From Cotesia glomerata (lineage: Eukaryota > Arthropoda > Insecta > Hymenoptera > Braconidae), in assembly GCF_020080835.1 (NCBI RefSeq), contig NC_058163.1:16941011-17005010 (forward strand): a stretch of DNA of 64,000 nucleotides, written 5' to 3'. The notes below the pieces were generated by a model that saw only the letters and a list, made by a program, of their open reading frames with translations, was not told where the DNA came from and ran no database searches. Of the stretch, positions 23,533 to 33,536 are shown piece after piece; position 1 is the stretch's first letter, and each line of letters opens with the position of its first letter. A program made the translations under genes and the position numbers.

Positions 23533-24378
23533 TTAGTCATTGGAATAATCAATTTGACAATTGTATTTAAAACCAGATAAACACTTAGAAGTCCAGGGCA
23601 ATAATTTAGTCCTTGTTGTTTTTTCATGGTATTTAGCTGTAGCTGCTTTATTAACATGCGGATTTCTAGTCTGATAATCTTTTTGAGCTTTATTAATAAC
23701 TTCAGGATGATTATTAACATACGTTTGAACTGCTTTTTTTTGGATCTCAGGATGATTTTTTTTGTATTTTTTAACAGCCTTTCTCTGAACTTCTTTATGA
23801 TTTACCGCATATTTTGAAGCAGCTTTTCTAAGTTGTTTAGACCTAATTGTACCTGAAAATCTTTTTCGCCGTTTTTGTCCTCTCCTTGATGAAAGTGATG
23901 GTTGAGTGAAAGATGCTTGAACGTTATCAATACTTTCTGATTGAAAAACACCGTTATTGATGGGTTCAGTCAATGGAAGTAAAACGTCAAAGTAACCTTT
24001 ATTAAAATTCCCAGTAAACCTTAATCTTTTAATTCCATTTGTTGCTTCTCCAAACGCAACTATTAGATGACCATGTTGGTACACTTGAAACTCATATGTA
24101 AATAATTCTGCCGCCGCTTTGATTTCACAAAGAGTTCCATACGTGTTGGGCCTCGACATGTCATCAAAGTACGGATGTTTATTACTATAAGGTTCTCCAT
24201 TTAACTGATTGGTAAAGCATTGGAATCTCTGCCAGTTTTTAAACACGTAAAGCACAATTTTACTTCTTATTTGATCACTAAAGGACACTGTGTTATACAA
24301 TAAAAACGATAATGAAGAAAAAAGACACGCGCCGTCGCCGGGAATTTCAATAATTTCGAAAGAAATGCTCGATTCCAT
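23533..24378 (-). pseudogene. Helitron N-terminal part with OTU domain and 13-residue repeats
   Basis: First 281 codons of the RepHel gene, from ATG at 24378 to an in-frame TAA at 23533. An OTU cysteine-protease-like domain occupies about residues 10-135, with DGAC (Asp15, Cys18) as nucleophile box. The usual His of the H-Y/F-D motif is Tyr here (Tyr129-Phe-Asp131), so protease activity is doubtful. Residues 185-252 carry about five repeats of the type KAV-x2-Y-x2-NHPEV, spaced 13-14 residues. After the stop the same frame continues with the Rep zinc motif, so the TAA is a single nonsense change in an otherwise long ORF. OTU domains are known in several animal Helitrons. Confidence 0.87.
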
Positions 24379-24412
24379 TAGTGTGCAGTAAAAATTTGTA
24401 TGGGTAAAAGAA

Positions 24413-24795
24413 ATTGTGAAAAGTAAATTATGATATGTAACCGGTAAGTATAAAATATTAATAGAATAATTAATTTAAACTAAATTATGATCATTATCCA
24501 AATAATATCAATCAATCAATAATAACCTATTAAATATGATGAAGAGATTGTGAAAAGTAAATAATGTAATACAATTAGTAAGAATTGAATGATAACAGAA
24601 TAATTAATTTAAAATAAAGTATTATAATAAACAAAATAATATCAATCAATGAATTAATAATCGATTAAATACCGAAAGAAAATTCATGCAACTGGAAAAT
24701 TTTAAATGATTATAACAGAATAATTCATTCAAATTAAAATATCATCATAAATAAAATAATATTAATCAAATCAAATAATAACTTACTAAATATTA
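24413..24795. repeat. Three degenerate ~125-bp direct repeats upstream of RepHel
   Basis: Units starting near 24413, 24549 and 24671 share AGAATAATTAATTTAAA-like and AAATAATATCAATCAAT words. They lie just 5' of the RepHel start codon, where its promoter should be. Function not visible. Confidence 0.55.
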
Positions 24796-25095
24796 AAAAA
24801 ACCTTTCAAGAAATGACCTTTGATCAATGAGTTCCCAGTGAACACATGACTTCAATATGACGTCATTTATAAGTCATAGGAATGTCACAATATTTTACGT
24901 AAATATGACGTAAAATTGACCTGTCTTGTAATCCAATTATGATGTAAAAATATATGATATATTTTTGACATCATACTGATGTAAGTTTATTACTTCTCTA
25001 TGATGTAACGGAAATGAGTTAGATATTACGTACAACTGACATAATATATAAACTACAATATTACGTAACATTAATGCCATCATTGTATGTCATAA

Positions 25096-25331
25096 CGACG
25101 TAAGTTTAACATCATGCGTTTACATCAGTGACAAGTCACGGCTGTACGTAATCTTGACGTAAGTTTAACATCATGCGTTTACATCAGTGACAAGTCACGG
25201 CTGTACATAATCTTGACGTAAGTTTAACATCATGCGTTTACATCAGTGACAAGTCACGGTTGTACGTAATCTTGACGTAAGATTAATATCATGTGTTTAC
25301 ATCAGTGACAAGTCACGGTCTTACGTAATAC
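25096..25331 (+). repeat. 59-bp tandem repeat, four copies
   Basis: Each unit reads GACGTAAGTTTAACATCATG then CGTTTACATCAGTGACAAG and CACGG-TGTACGTAATCTT, with few substitutions; the last copy is the most diverged. The units abut without spacers. Confidence 0.85.
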
Positions 25332-26317
25332 CGATACCATCTGTGAGTCATTATTTAACATCAATAATTTGTCACAATTGTACATAATACTGACGTAATT
25401 TGAAAGTCATTTTCTAAATCAGTGACAAACGATTATTTTCCATAATATTGATAAAATTTGGGGGATGTATTTTTTTAATATTGTCGATTGATCAAAATTT
25501 ATCAAATATAAAACTTCTTCAATAAGATGTCTAATTTACAATTAATCGCTAAATATTAGTGAAAATTGGTTTAAAATTTAGTAAGAATCAGAAAGAGGTA
25601 AACAGCTGATTTAAGCTGGTACCTTGCAAATTTAAGTCCGCTCTTAATAACAAAAATTTATAATTTATAATATTAATGAATATATCTAACATATTAGCAA
25701 ATAACATACAAAATATTTTTCATTTACGTTTTTAAGAAAAAAACATACAAATTAAATACATGTGGGATATAAACTTTTTATATCTTTGATTGTATGTTTC
25801 CATACACTGCAGAAAAAAAATCTTGACTCAAAGGTAAATTTCTTTGGACTAAGAATATATTAGAGATGACTGAAAATTTCGTGAATGAAGTCAAAATATC
25901 TTGACACTAAAACACTTCTTGCTCCAATATAACTTCAGCCTCCGTCAAAATTTTCTTGGTGCAAGAAATACTTTTCGTTGCATATGTTTCTCACTTATAT
26001 TTTTCCATGAATTTAGGTACTTTTATCCATTGTAAAAATATTTTCGACTTCATTCAGTATAAATGATTTGGTGTGAAACTGATAACAAAATACCGAGTTC
26101 AATTTATGTGGCATGAACTCTAAATTTTTAAACCGTCAAGCGAGTAAACATATAATTTCTTATGATTTCGCGTCAAGAAATTAAATGTCAGTCATTTAAA
26201 TATTGCACTATTACTTGAAAAATAATTTTCTGACATTAGTGCTGCTACTTATGAAACATTGTATTTGAAATAATTCAAACAGTTCCATGATTGTTATTGA
26301 CGAGACTAATAGTATTT

Positions 26318-26442
26318 TACACAGTAAAAAATTTTGCGTCATTGCGTCAAAAACTTTAGTGTTATAGATTTTTGTGGTAAATATTTAGCTTTTGTAAGTG
26401 TAGATTAAATATTTAGTAAAATTAAAAATTTTTTACTGTGTA
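26318..26442. mobile_element. MITE with ACACAGTAAA termini, second copy
   Basis: TACACAGTAAAAAATTT at the left, inverted AAAAATTTTTTACTGTGTA at the right, 125 bases in all. Same family as 2633-3103. Confidence 0.6.
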
Positions 26443-28146
26443 CATCAAGTTTCATAATGTTGTTAGTATGTTAAATTAAAAAATTCAAATTTCGAAAAAA
26501 TTGAAATTAAAAAGAAATATAGATTAAAAAAAAATGGTATACTTAAAAGAGTTGAAATTAAAAAAAATCTAAATTTTGTAAATTGAAATTTTGAAGAAGA
26601 AAAATCCAAATGAAAAATACTAAATTTTCGGAAAAAATTAAATAAAAAAAAAATTCGAGTCTTGAGAAATCAATAAGTATTAAAAAATATTCAAATGACA
26701 CGGATACATCGTTTACTCTGAAAAAATTTCACTCTGTGAAAGTTCTCTGTGTCCGCAGAGAGTCTAAAGTTCTCTGCGTCCGCTTTTAGACGAAAATTTT
26801 TGAAAGTGTAAGATTCAATCAATTCTTATGAAAATTTATAAATTGCCTATTCATTACCACAAGTTTCACTAGAGAGCCTTTTATAAGAGTTTTTACAAAG
26901 TTTTATAGAACTTTATAAAATTTCATGAGTTTAATGAAATTTTATAAAATTGTATAAATTATTAGACTTGAATTTTATACAATTCCAGCTCTTAAAATAC
27001 ATTTAATCTCAGAAAAAATTATGAAATAAGCATTTTTCGTCATGTAAGGCTTATCACATAAGTTATTTACTTCGTAACATGAACCGTTACTTGGACAAGT
27101 GAGCAGCGTTCCAGACTTCGATACGTGAGGACCCAAGTTCGAGCCCAGCATATTTCAGGATTTTTTCATCAAGTATCAACATATAACTAGTGTTTCAAAC
27201 TTTGTAATAAGTCCACAACACTATAATTAATTTCAAAATTGCCATCTTTTTATTTTTGAGAAATTTTTTTTTTAATATTTTTTCTGAGCTACAATTCTTA
27301 CATCACTTACATCACTTTTACGTCATAATGACATCATTATCATGATATAGACATCACAGGTATGTCATATTGACGTCATAAATGTCATTGAGACATAATA
27401 CTGACGTCATGACTACGTCATATTTTTACGTCAGAATCTTACGTCAAGAAGTGTGAAATAATGAGTCATATATGACTCATTCGTGACTTGTATCTTACGT
27501 AAATCCTGACATAGCCCAATGTCATTTTGACGTCACATTGACGTAAACGTGTTTACTGGGTTTAGTATTATCTAATTATTATATTCAAATAAAAATTGGA
27601 TGAACGCTATATCAACTAATAAATTTTTTTTTATTTATTTATGATAATAAATTAATTTCTGGAAAATCCCAAGCAGCAATGAAAATATTTAAATATTCAA
27701 GAAAATATTAATTAATGAAAAACTTATCATTCGATGATCATTTCACATGATGTATCGATAGTCCAGATGTTGATTAAAGTCACTAAATTATTCGTGATGA
27801 TAATTTCACTGAACAATTTTAATCAATTTTAGTAAATGATCATTTCACATGATAATATTAATTAATTTCACTTTAACTATCAATTAAATCACTTTTAGAA
27901 AATAATTCGTTTGACAGCTATCTGTTTTCTCTTTAAAACTTTGACACATTAAAAAAATATTAATGAAGTTAAATAATTCATTTGTTTTGGAGATAACTTC
28001 AAGGCTATTTCAAAAATAAATAAATAAAATAGAAATATAAATAAAAAACATAAATATATATCAAAAATAAATATTAAATCAACAAAATCAATAAAAATAA
28101 ATATTTAATCTATAAATCATTACACAACGATAAAATTATAAAAATA

Positions 28147-28802
28147 ATGAATCTTGATAATTTAAATTTAGAAACATTAATTATACATGGAGACATGGCT
28201 TTTACGAATGATAATTGGTCGCACGAACTCAAGAAGCAGATAATTGGTAAGTCAAAATTAAAATGTATACACTTCTCAGATAATTTTTAATTAAAAATTT
28301 GAATAAGAAAAAGTTCTTAGTTAAATTAAAAAGAAATTGCTTTAAAAATCAAAAATTGAAAATTATATTAAATAATTTTTTGTTTTATCACAGACTACGT
28401 TGAAGAAGTCAATGGAACATACATTGTTGGTTGTACAACCGTTGTAAAGGTTTTCTTGAGAGATGAGCGGACTCATGAAGCTATGTCATTCAAAGAATCT
28501 CGTAGCGAATCAATTGGCGCAGCTTATGATGAAGCACGAAATGTAATTATTTACAATATTATTTACATGTATTTTTTACATTATTATTTACAGTATTATT
28601 TATAATTCATTTTAATAACTTAATCTTTTTTTTTTTTATTTTATGACAGAAATCTTTCCATCGAGCCTTGTATGACGCCTTTACGTTTTTTTGGGAATTT
28701 ATGAAGATAATGGAGAAGCTGAGTAATGAAAAGGTGCAAAGAATGGTCAAGCAGCAACAGTTAAAAGCCGAATGGAATAATAAAAATATTGTAAAAAATT
28801 AA
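28147..28802 (+). CDS. Rad52-like single-strand annealing protein (Helitron cargo)
   Basis: Three exons (28147-28246, 28394-28542, 28650-28802) with GTAAGT/CAG and GTAATT/CAG introns of 147 and 107 bases give 133 residues; AATAAA follows at 28908. The product matches the N-terminal annealing domain of Rad52: NWSHELKKQIIDYVEE (a GW-HSI...VD-like stretch), NGTYIVGCTTVVKVFLRD (VGV...V-V-LKDG-like beta hairpin), THEAMSF (HED-like), then a helix with YDEARNKSFHRALYDAF (KARKEA--D-LKRAL--F-like). Rad52 anneals complementary single strands and is absent from Drosophila and C. elegans. The ORF is clean, unlike most genes here. It lies inside the Helitron, opposite in orientation to RepHel. Assignment rests on pattern recognition by eye; a host gene captured by the Helitron is the alternative origin. 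Confidence 0.75.
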
Positions 28803-29029
28803 TTAGTCATATTATTTTAAAGTCAAAATTAAAATTTACCTTTTTATTGAAAAAAACACTAACGTATAAATTTATAAGTATTTATTCTTGGTTGTTTAAC
28901 AGGACGAAATAAAAAATCGTTTCAAGTTTTGATCTATTGCAGCTATTAATTAAATATTTTGACTTTTTTTTTATTTTTATTTTACACCATGCATTTTTTC
29001 TAAGGGCATTATTCCCGAACTCTATTCCA

Positions 29030-29535
29030 GCCTAGTTTCAGAGTTCTAAAAGCTATAGATTGGAATACACATTTTTTTTTTAATTTTTAACGCCCTCGCA
29101 CAACCCTCTTGGAGTTGAATATCATAAAATTAATTCTTGATAAACTCAAACATGCCAAAAAAAATATTTTGGCCAAGTTTTAAAGTTCTTAAAGCAATAG
29201 ATTGGAAGATACAAATTTTTAATATTTTTAACGCCCCCGCACAACCCCCTTAGGGTTTAATATCATAAAATTAGTTCTTAGTAAATTCAAACATGCCAAA
29301 AAGAATATCCTGACTAAGTTTAATACCTATAAGAGCTGTATTTTTCAAATGTGAATTTTTTTCAATTAACACCCCCGCAACCCCTCTTGGGGGTGGAATT
29401 TCGTAAAATCCGTTCTTAGCTGACCTCTACTCGGTGAAAAGAATATTCCTACCAAATTTCAAGTCTTTAGCTCTAATGGTTCCAGAGATATCGTGATGAG
29501 TGACTATATAGGTGGAAATCTCTTATATATATATA
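29030..29535 (-). repeat. Tandem ~135-bp units at the Helitron 5' end
   Basis: Three units recognised by the words ACGCCCCCGCACAACCCCC (about 29090, 29232, 29366), ATCATAAAATTA-TTCTT and CAAACATGCCAAAA. On the minus strand they lead from the 5' terminus (TCTATATATATAAGAG at about 29536) inward. Comparable 5' structures are seen in Helitron families of other insects. Confidence 0.65.
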
Positions 29536-29560
29536 GAAGAAGATAGAAGATAGATAAAGA

Positions 29561-29611
29561 TAATATAAAAATTGATTTTATAATATATTTCGATAGTCCT
29601 AATTTATTTAT
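29561..29611 (-). repeat. Repeat family R, copy 1, second segment
   Basis: Short piece of R between the Helitron and the solo LTR. AATATAAAAATTGATTTTAT is identical to the reverse complement of R copy 2 at about 62190-62215. Confidence 0.8.
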
Positions 29612-30797
29612 TGTAACGAATGGTACACATGCATTATGACTCAATTTTTATTTAATTAAATAATATTAATCTTTATGATAAAAATAAGAATTCCAAGAAA
29701 GACTATAAAAACGATACTTTACGATAATAGATATTGTCGCCATCCCTTATGACAAAATGAAATTAAACAGAATAATCTAATAACCCGAGAAGGTCACTCG
29801 AAATACTTTTCGAGGAAAAATGAGGTAATCATACCAAGGAGGTATCAATACGTCAATGCTTATTGAACAAGGACAAGCAACCCCCGAAAATATATAAACC
29901 CCAAAAAAATGGCAAATGTGGCCAGTCGGCAGTCAGTACGTGCAGAGCACGTTACTCTGCTGGTCTTAGGCTCCGATAATTTGGCAGTCTAAAGACAAGT
30001 AGTATCATTTCTACTTACTGACCAACCCTCTCATAGTTTATTTTGAAGTTTAGTCTTCTTCTAATATCGGTCAGTCTGTGGTCAATTCGTCTTGAGCACG
30101 TTACTCTACAGGTCTAAGTCTCGATAATTTGGTATTCTCTTAAAGACAAATAATATCAATATTATTTACTGACCAAATACACTTTAACTTTTTCATAAAG
30201 CTAAATTTCTACTAGTGCGGTAACCCGTTCACCCAGATCCTAGTGGGCCTAGTTGAATTAGTTATCAATACGCATTGTAATCTTGTAAATTGATACCTCT
30301 TGGTGAAAAATCCCAACCATATATTTATAACGACAATAAAAGATATATTGTATAACTTCAGTGTATCCAAGATTATATTATCTAATTGAAGTTGACTCTT
30401 CAATCTAATAGTAAGTAAATCTCAATATATTAATTATCTCAACGAATATCACTCTTATTCATTCCAACCTCTCCAATTCTCAAAGTAATCATAAGAAAAC
30501 GAGGTGTTCACGAGTGCCTGTAATTCACCAAACCCACCCATCCTTTTTTTAACACTTATCCGAGACCCCCTATTGCCACGCGGATCATACATCGGATTCC
30601 TTCCCGGTACAAGCCGCTCGGTATTGGGCAAGGTAAATCAATAAAATAACTCGCATCAAGGGGAATATTACGTGGTTAATAAAGATTCTCCTAATTTAAG
30701 AATTAGGAACCTCCCAGCTTGATTATAGTAACTATCCATGAACAATTTATTGATTTAAGTAAGGCATAATTAACGTCACATCCTTCCGTTCGTGAGA
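29612..30797 (+). mobile_element. Solo LTR (Ty3/gypsy or BEL type), TTAT target duplication
   Basis: Starts TGTAACGAATGG, ends with the imperfect inverse CCGTTCGTGAGA, and is flanked by TTAT on both sides (29608-29611, 30798-30801). R copy 2 at 62 kb lacks this 1.19-kb block. No ORF, no second LTR, so a solo LTR left by recombination fits best. Two internal repeats share GAGCACGTTACTCT (about 29945 and 30095). The retrotransposon class is inferred from the termini only. Confidence 0.75.
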
Positions 30798-30801
30798 TTA
30801 T

Positions 30802-31020
30802 TTAACGGAATCTCATTATCACATCACATTTATTTAAATAATAAAATAAGTAATGATTTTCATATTAGGCCGGAGCAGAGCAGACCAAAACATCCTATAG
30901 GAAATGTAACAAATTTTTTATTTCAAAATTATTTAAACGTAATGATAAAAATAATTTTGCACATTTTGTGATGACCAAAAAAATTCTTTTCGTGAAAGAA
31001 AAAATTTTTATCACATCTCT
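30802..31020 (-). repeat. Repeat family R, copy 1, third segment
   Basis: Matches the reverse complement of about 61965-62140, e.g. ATTTAAATAATAAAATA and GTAACAAATTTT, plus GCAGAGCAGA-CAAAACATC. It ends where the GATCAG/CATG word array begins. Confidence 0.75.
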
Positions 31021-31039
31021 GAGTATGCAAGTCTGATCA

Positions 31040-31218
31040 GATCTACCCGGAAAAAATGATCAGACCTGACCATGCCTGTTCATGTATGTTCAGGCCTGAA
31101 ATTAGACCTTTTCATGTCTGTTCATGTATGATCAGGCCTGAAATTAGATATGGTCATGCGTCCATGCTTGTTCATGTCTGATGTTAAATACGCTCAGGCC
31201 TGATCATACCTGTTCATT
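31040..31218. repeat. Array of short palindromic words, right part
   Basis: Irregular repeats of TGTTCATGTATGATCAGGCC-like words, mostly in the orientation opposite to the array at 18120. It is cut at 31219 by an inverted-repeat transposon and resumes at 33537. Confidence 0.7.
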
Positions 31219-31749
31219 AGGGTGGGCCGAAAATCCGCTTTTTTAGAATTTCGTTTAGTAATAGCAAAAATATTGTTTATTAAGTTATAAAATAATTTTG
31301 TGTGAAAGGAAAAAATTTTTGGTCAACATATCAGGCTCGCCGACTGCAGTCAAAGATAAAAATGCTCAAAAAATTTTTTCGTCATCTTATTTTGATCGGA
31401 AATTTTATGCTCCCTAGTGGTTACGGTGCCACCGATAAAACTCGTCCGAAACTCAGCGTAACGATGGAGTATAGTCGGCGTATATGGGGAGTAAACTCAG
31501 AGTATTGTGTGCAGTTGTGACACATGAAGACGATAGTGGTTAATTGGTGTTTAATTGAGATCGTTACGGAATTTGGTTGGAATTTCGCTGGTGTTCTCAT
31601 GAAGTTTTCCCCGAGTTTTATCAGTGTTTTTTCGGATTTTCTGTCGAGTTTAGTCGGCGTCTGCACCGAGTTTTTGTGGAGCTTTCCAAGAGTATTTTCC
31701 GAGTTTCATCGGAGTTTTCTCCGGATGGATAATGAATGAAAAACAGAAA

Positions 31750-31890
31750 AAAATAATTCGGACAGACCGGGACTCGAACCCGGACCGTATTTCATTACAA
31801 GTCAAGGGCTCAACTGATCAAACTATTTGAGGCATTGTCCGTATTTACTATTCAGTCACCTAATAAGACCCACCAAGTAATAAATAACAC
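31750..31890 (-). repeat. tRNA-like short element (family S), copy 1
   Basis: On the minus strand a TGATCAGTTGAGC D-arm-like part is followed by GGTCCGGGTTCGAGTCCCGG, a good RNA polymerase III B box. GTGGGTCTTATTAGGTGACTG precedes it. The same arrangement occurs on the plus strand at 35181-35348, so this is a dispersed element and not a single tRNA gene. Confidence 0.6.
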
Positions 31891-31919
31891 TGTCTATCTT
31901 ACGTAAACCGATTAAAATT

Positions 31920-32683
31920 TTAAATCACTGTATGTCTTGAAGAAGTCGATTTTTGAGAATAATTTGTTTCACTGAATGATGAATTAGAAGATAAGTCTGA
32001 AGATACCAAATTTTGGTTTAAATCTGAGATACTACGAGGTAAACGTTCTGTATATTCATCATTTGGCTCTGGGATGTTCAAAAATTGTTGAGAGATTTTT
32101 CGTAAGCGTATAGTTCTCTGATCTGCGAGAAATTCATGTTGAGTGACAGGTACATTTTTTTCTTCTGGACAATTGCAGATACTGAATTCAATACATTTAC
32201 GAGAGCTTACATCGAATAGTTTTTTTGAATCAGTCCTGTAACCATTAATTTTATGCTGCCCAGATGACGAAGAATTGCGATTATTACTCACTATTTTTTT
32301 AGCGTTCAAATATGTTTCATGTTGAGCAATTATTAATTGGATAATTCGTTTCGTTGAAACTGTTGGGATAGAAATCATAGAGAATAACTTCTCTACGTCT
32401 GTAGCTACAATACTTGCAATTTCAAAAGTGATGGCTCAAATTGATTCTCGTTTTTTCTTCCTTGTCTTAGGTAATTACAATACCTCACAATATCTTCCTT
32501 GCTTGGAAGATGATCCTTGGGTAATTTCTCTGGCTCTCCAAATATAGAACACGTTGACATTTTGAAAAAGTGCTTTGTACTACTGTTAATAAAATCAGTA
32601 TGGAAAAACAATATTAGAAATTTGCAGCCGATGTTCAAATTGATAATTAAGAAATTCCATAGAGTATACTTACAAAATAACAA
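31920..32683 (-). pseudogene. Unknown transposon-linked protein, frameshifted
   Basis: Two minus-strand frames belong together: 32683-about 32420 (MSTCSIFGEPEKLPKDHLPS, then KEDIVRYCNYLRQGRK) and about 32435-31920 (TFEIASIVATDVEKLFSMIS, then STKRIIQLIIAQHETYL). The second contains LFDVSSRKC-EFSICNC and QHEFLADQRTIRLRK. I recognise this as a recurrent insect family with a Cys-rich centre and a helical N-terminus ordered LPSK-D-Y-YLRQ, but I do not know its function. The frame changes by one base near 32425. The C-terminus is Ser-rich. Position inside a TIR element suggests an element-encoded accessory or a captured gene. Confidence 0.5.
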
Positions 32684-32699
32684 GAAAATAATAATAATA

Positions 32700-33339
32700 A
32701 TTTGATGACAGTTATTTTCTTAACGTATGTCCCAATTTAAGTAAACTATTGAACTGAACACAAAATGTAAGGAAACTTTTTTTTAAGGTTATGTATTGTA
32801 ATGAAAAGTATTTGAAGATAAAAAGGAAATTTATAGGACAATACAGAACGCCATCTGTTGGCAATCGCTAAGACAAACGGATTGCTCTCTTTGCAGAAGT
32901 CTACTCTAGCACTAGTAGTGGATGTACCGTGAACGAAACTTTGAAAAATGTTACACTAATTTCTATCGGAAATTTGTAATTATTATAAAAAATATTAAAG
33001 GCACGTGATTCAATATAAGAACTTTTTTTGTAGAAAATTTAATTTTGTAGACAATAAATTGATTTATTAATCATCTTATACTAAGATATAATTCATTTAC
33101 TGTCGAAAATGCCACTTTTTGAACGAAAATTGGAATAATTTTAATAATTATCACTCGTAAAAAATTTTACAAAGAAACATTTTGATAGAAAATTAAATTT
33201 CCTGTTGAATGGAGAACTTATAAATAGATTTCAAACTAACAAGATTATTTTAATGGCGAAAATCTACTATTTTGATACTAAAATTGGGATTATCTCTGAA
33301 TCTATGGGTGCTACGTAATTTTGTGTAAGGAACTTTTTT
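32700..33339. other. Interior of the TIR element without genes
   Basis: AT-rich sequence between the broken gene and the right inverted repeat. No frame longer than about 60 codons with recognisable content on either strand. Confidence 0.6.
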
Positions 33340-33536
33340 ATAGAGCATAAAATTTCCGATCAAATAAATTTAATGAAAAAATTTTTTGAGCATTTTTATC
33401 TTTGACTGCAATCGGCGAGCCTGAGATGTTGACCAAACATTTTTTCTTTTCACACAAAATTTTTTTATAACTTATTAAACAATATTTTTGCTATTACTAA
33501 ACGAAATTCTAAAAAAGCGGATTTTCGGCCCACCCT

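Larger units (their letters stand above)
24834..27560. mobile_element. Non-autonomous inverted-repeat transposon nested in the Helitron
   Basis: Left end CCCAGTGAACACATGACTTC and inverted right end CCCAGTAAACACGTTTACG frame 2.7 kb without a coding region. Both ends are dense in TGACGTCA-like words, and 25096-25331 is a 59-bp unit repeated four times in tandem. Inside are a CTTGA-rich stretch (25815-25990), a small MITE (26318-26442) and a tRNA-like B box at about 27125. Superfamily not assigned, since I cannot fix the target duplication. Confidence 0.65.
18541..29560 (-). mobile_element. Helitron, ~11.0 kb, with OTU-Rep-helicase gene and Rad52-like gene
   Basis: On the minus strand the element starts TCTTTATCTATC (29560) and ends in a GC-rich hairpin-capable segment and CTAG (18541), flanked by A on the 5' side and T on the 3' side, as Helitrons are. 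The boundaries are exact because R copy 2 near 62.2 kb has CATAAATA joined directly to TAATATAAAAATTG, i.e. the unoccupied site. Contents in Helitron order: tandem ~135-bp units (29510-29030), a Rad52-like gene on the opposite strand (28147-28802), a nested inverted-repeat element (27560-24834), three direct repeats, then the OTU-Rep-helicase gene (24378-19457), and a 3' region without genes. Without the nested element it is about 8.3 kb. Another Helitron 3' end is at 62504. Confidence 0.92.
31219..33536. mobile_element. DNA transposon with ~195-bp terminal inverted repeats
   Basis: AGGGTGGGCCGAAAATCCGC at 31219 is repeated inverted at 33536, and the match extends for roughly 195 bases (31219-31415 and 33340-33536), covering words such as CTCGCCGACTGCAGTCAAAG. 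It is inserted in the short-word array. It holds a broken minus-strand gene of a family I know only from transposon neighbourhoods (31920-32683) and a tRNA-like element (31750-31890). Target duplication not evident; superfamily not assigned. Confidence 0.8.

Noticed and set aside
25096..25331. CRISPR-like repeat cluster
   Set aside because: The four 59-bp units abut with no spacers and lie in a eukaryotic transposon; it is a plain tandem repeat.
29030..29535. RTE-type LINE 3' end
   Set aside because: At first the words resembled LINE tails, but the empty-site comparison shows this is the Helitron 5' end.
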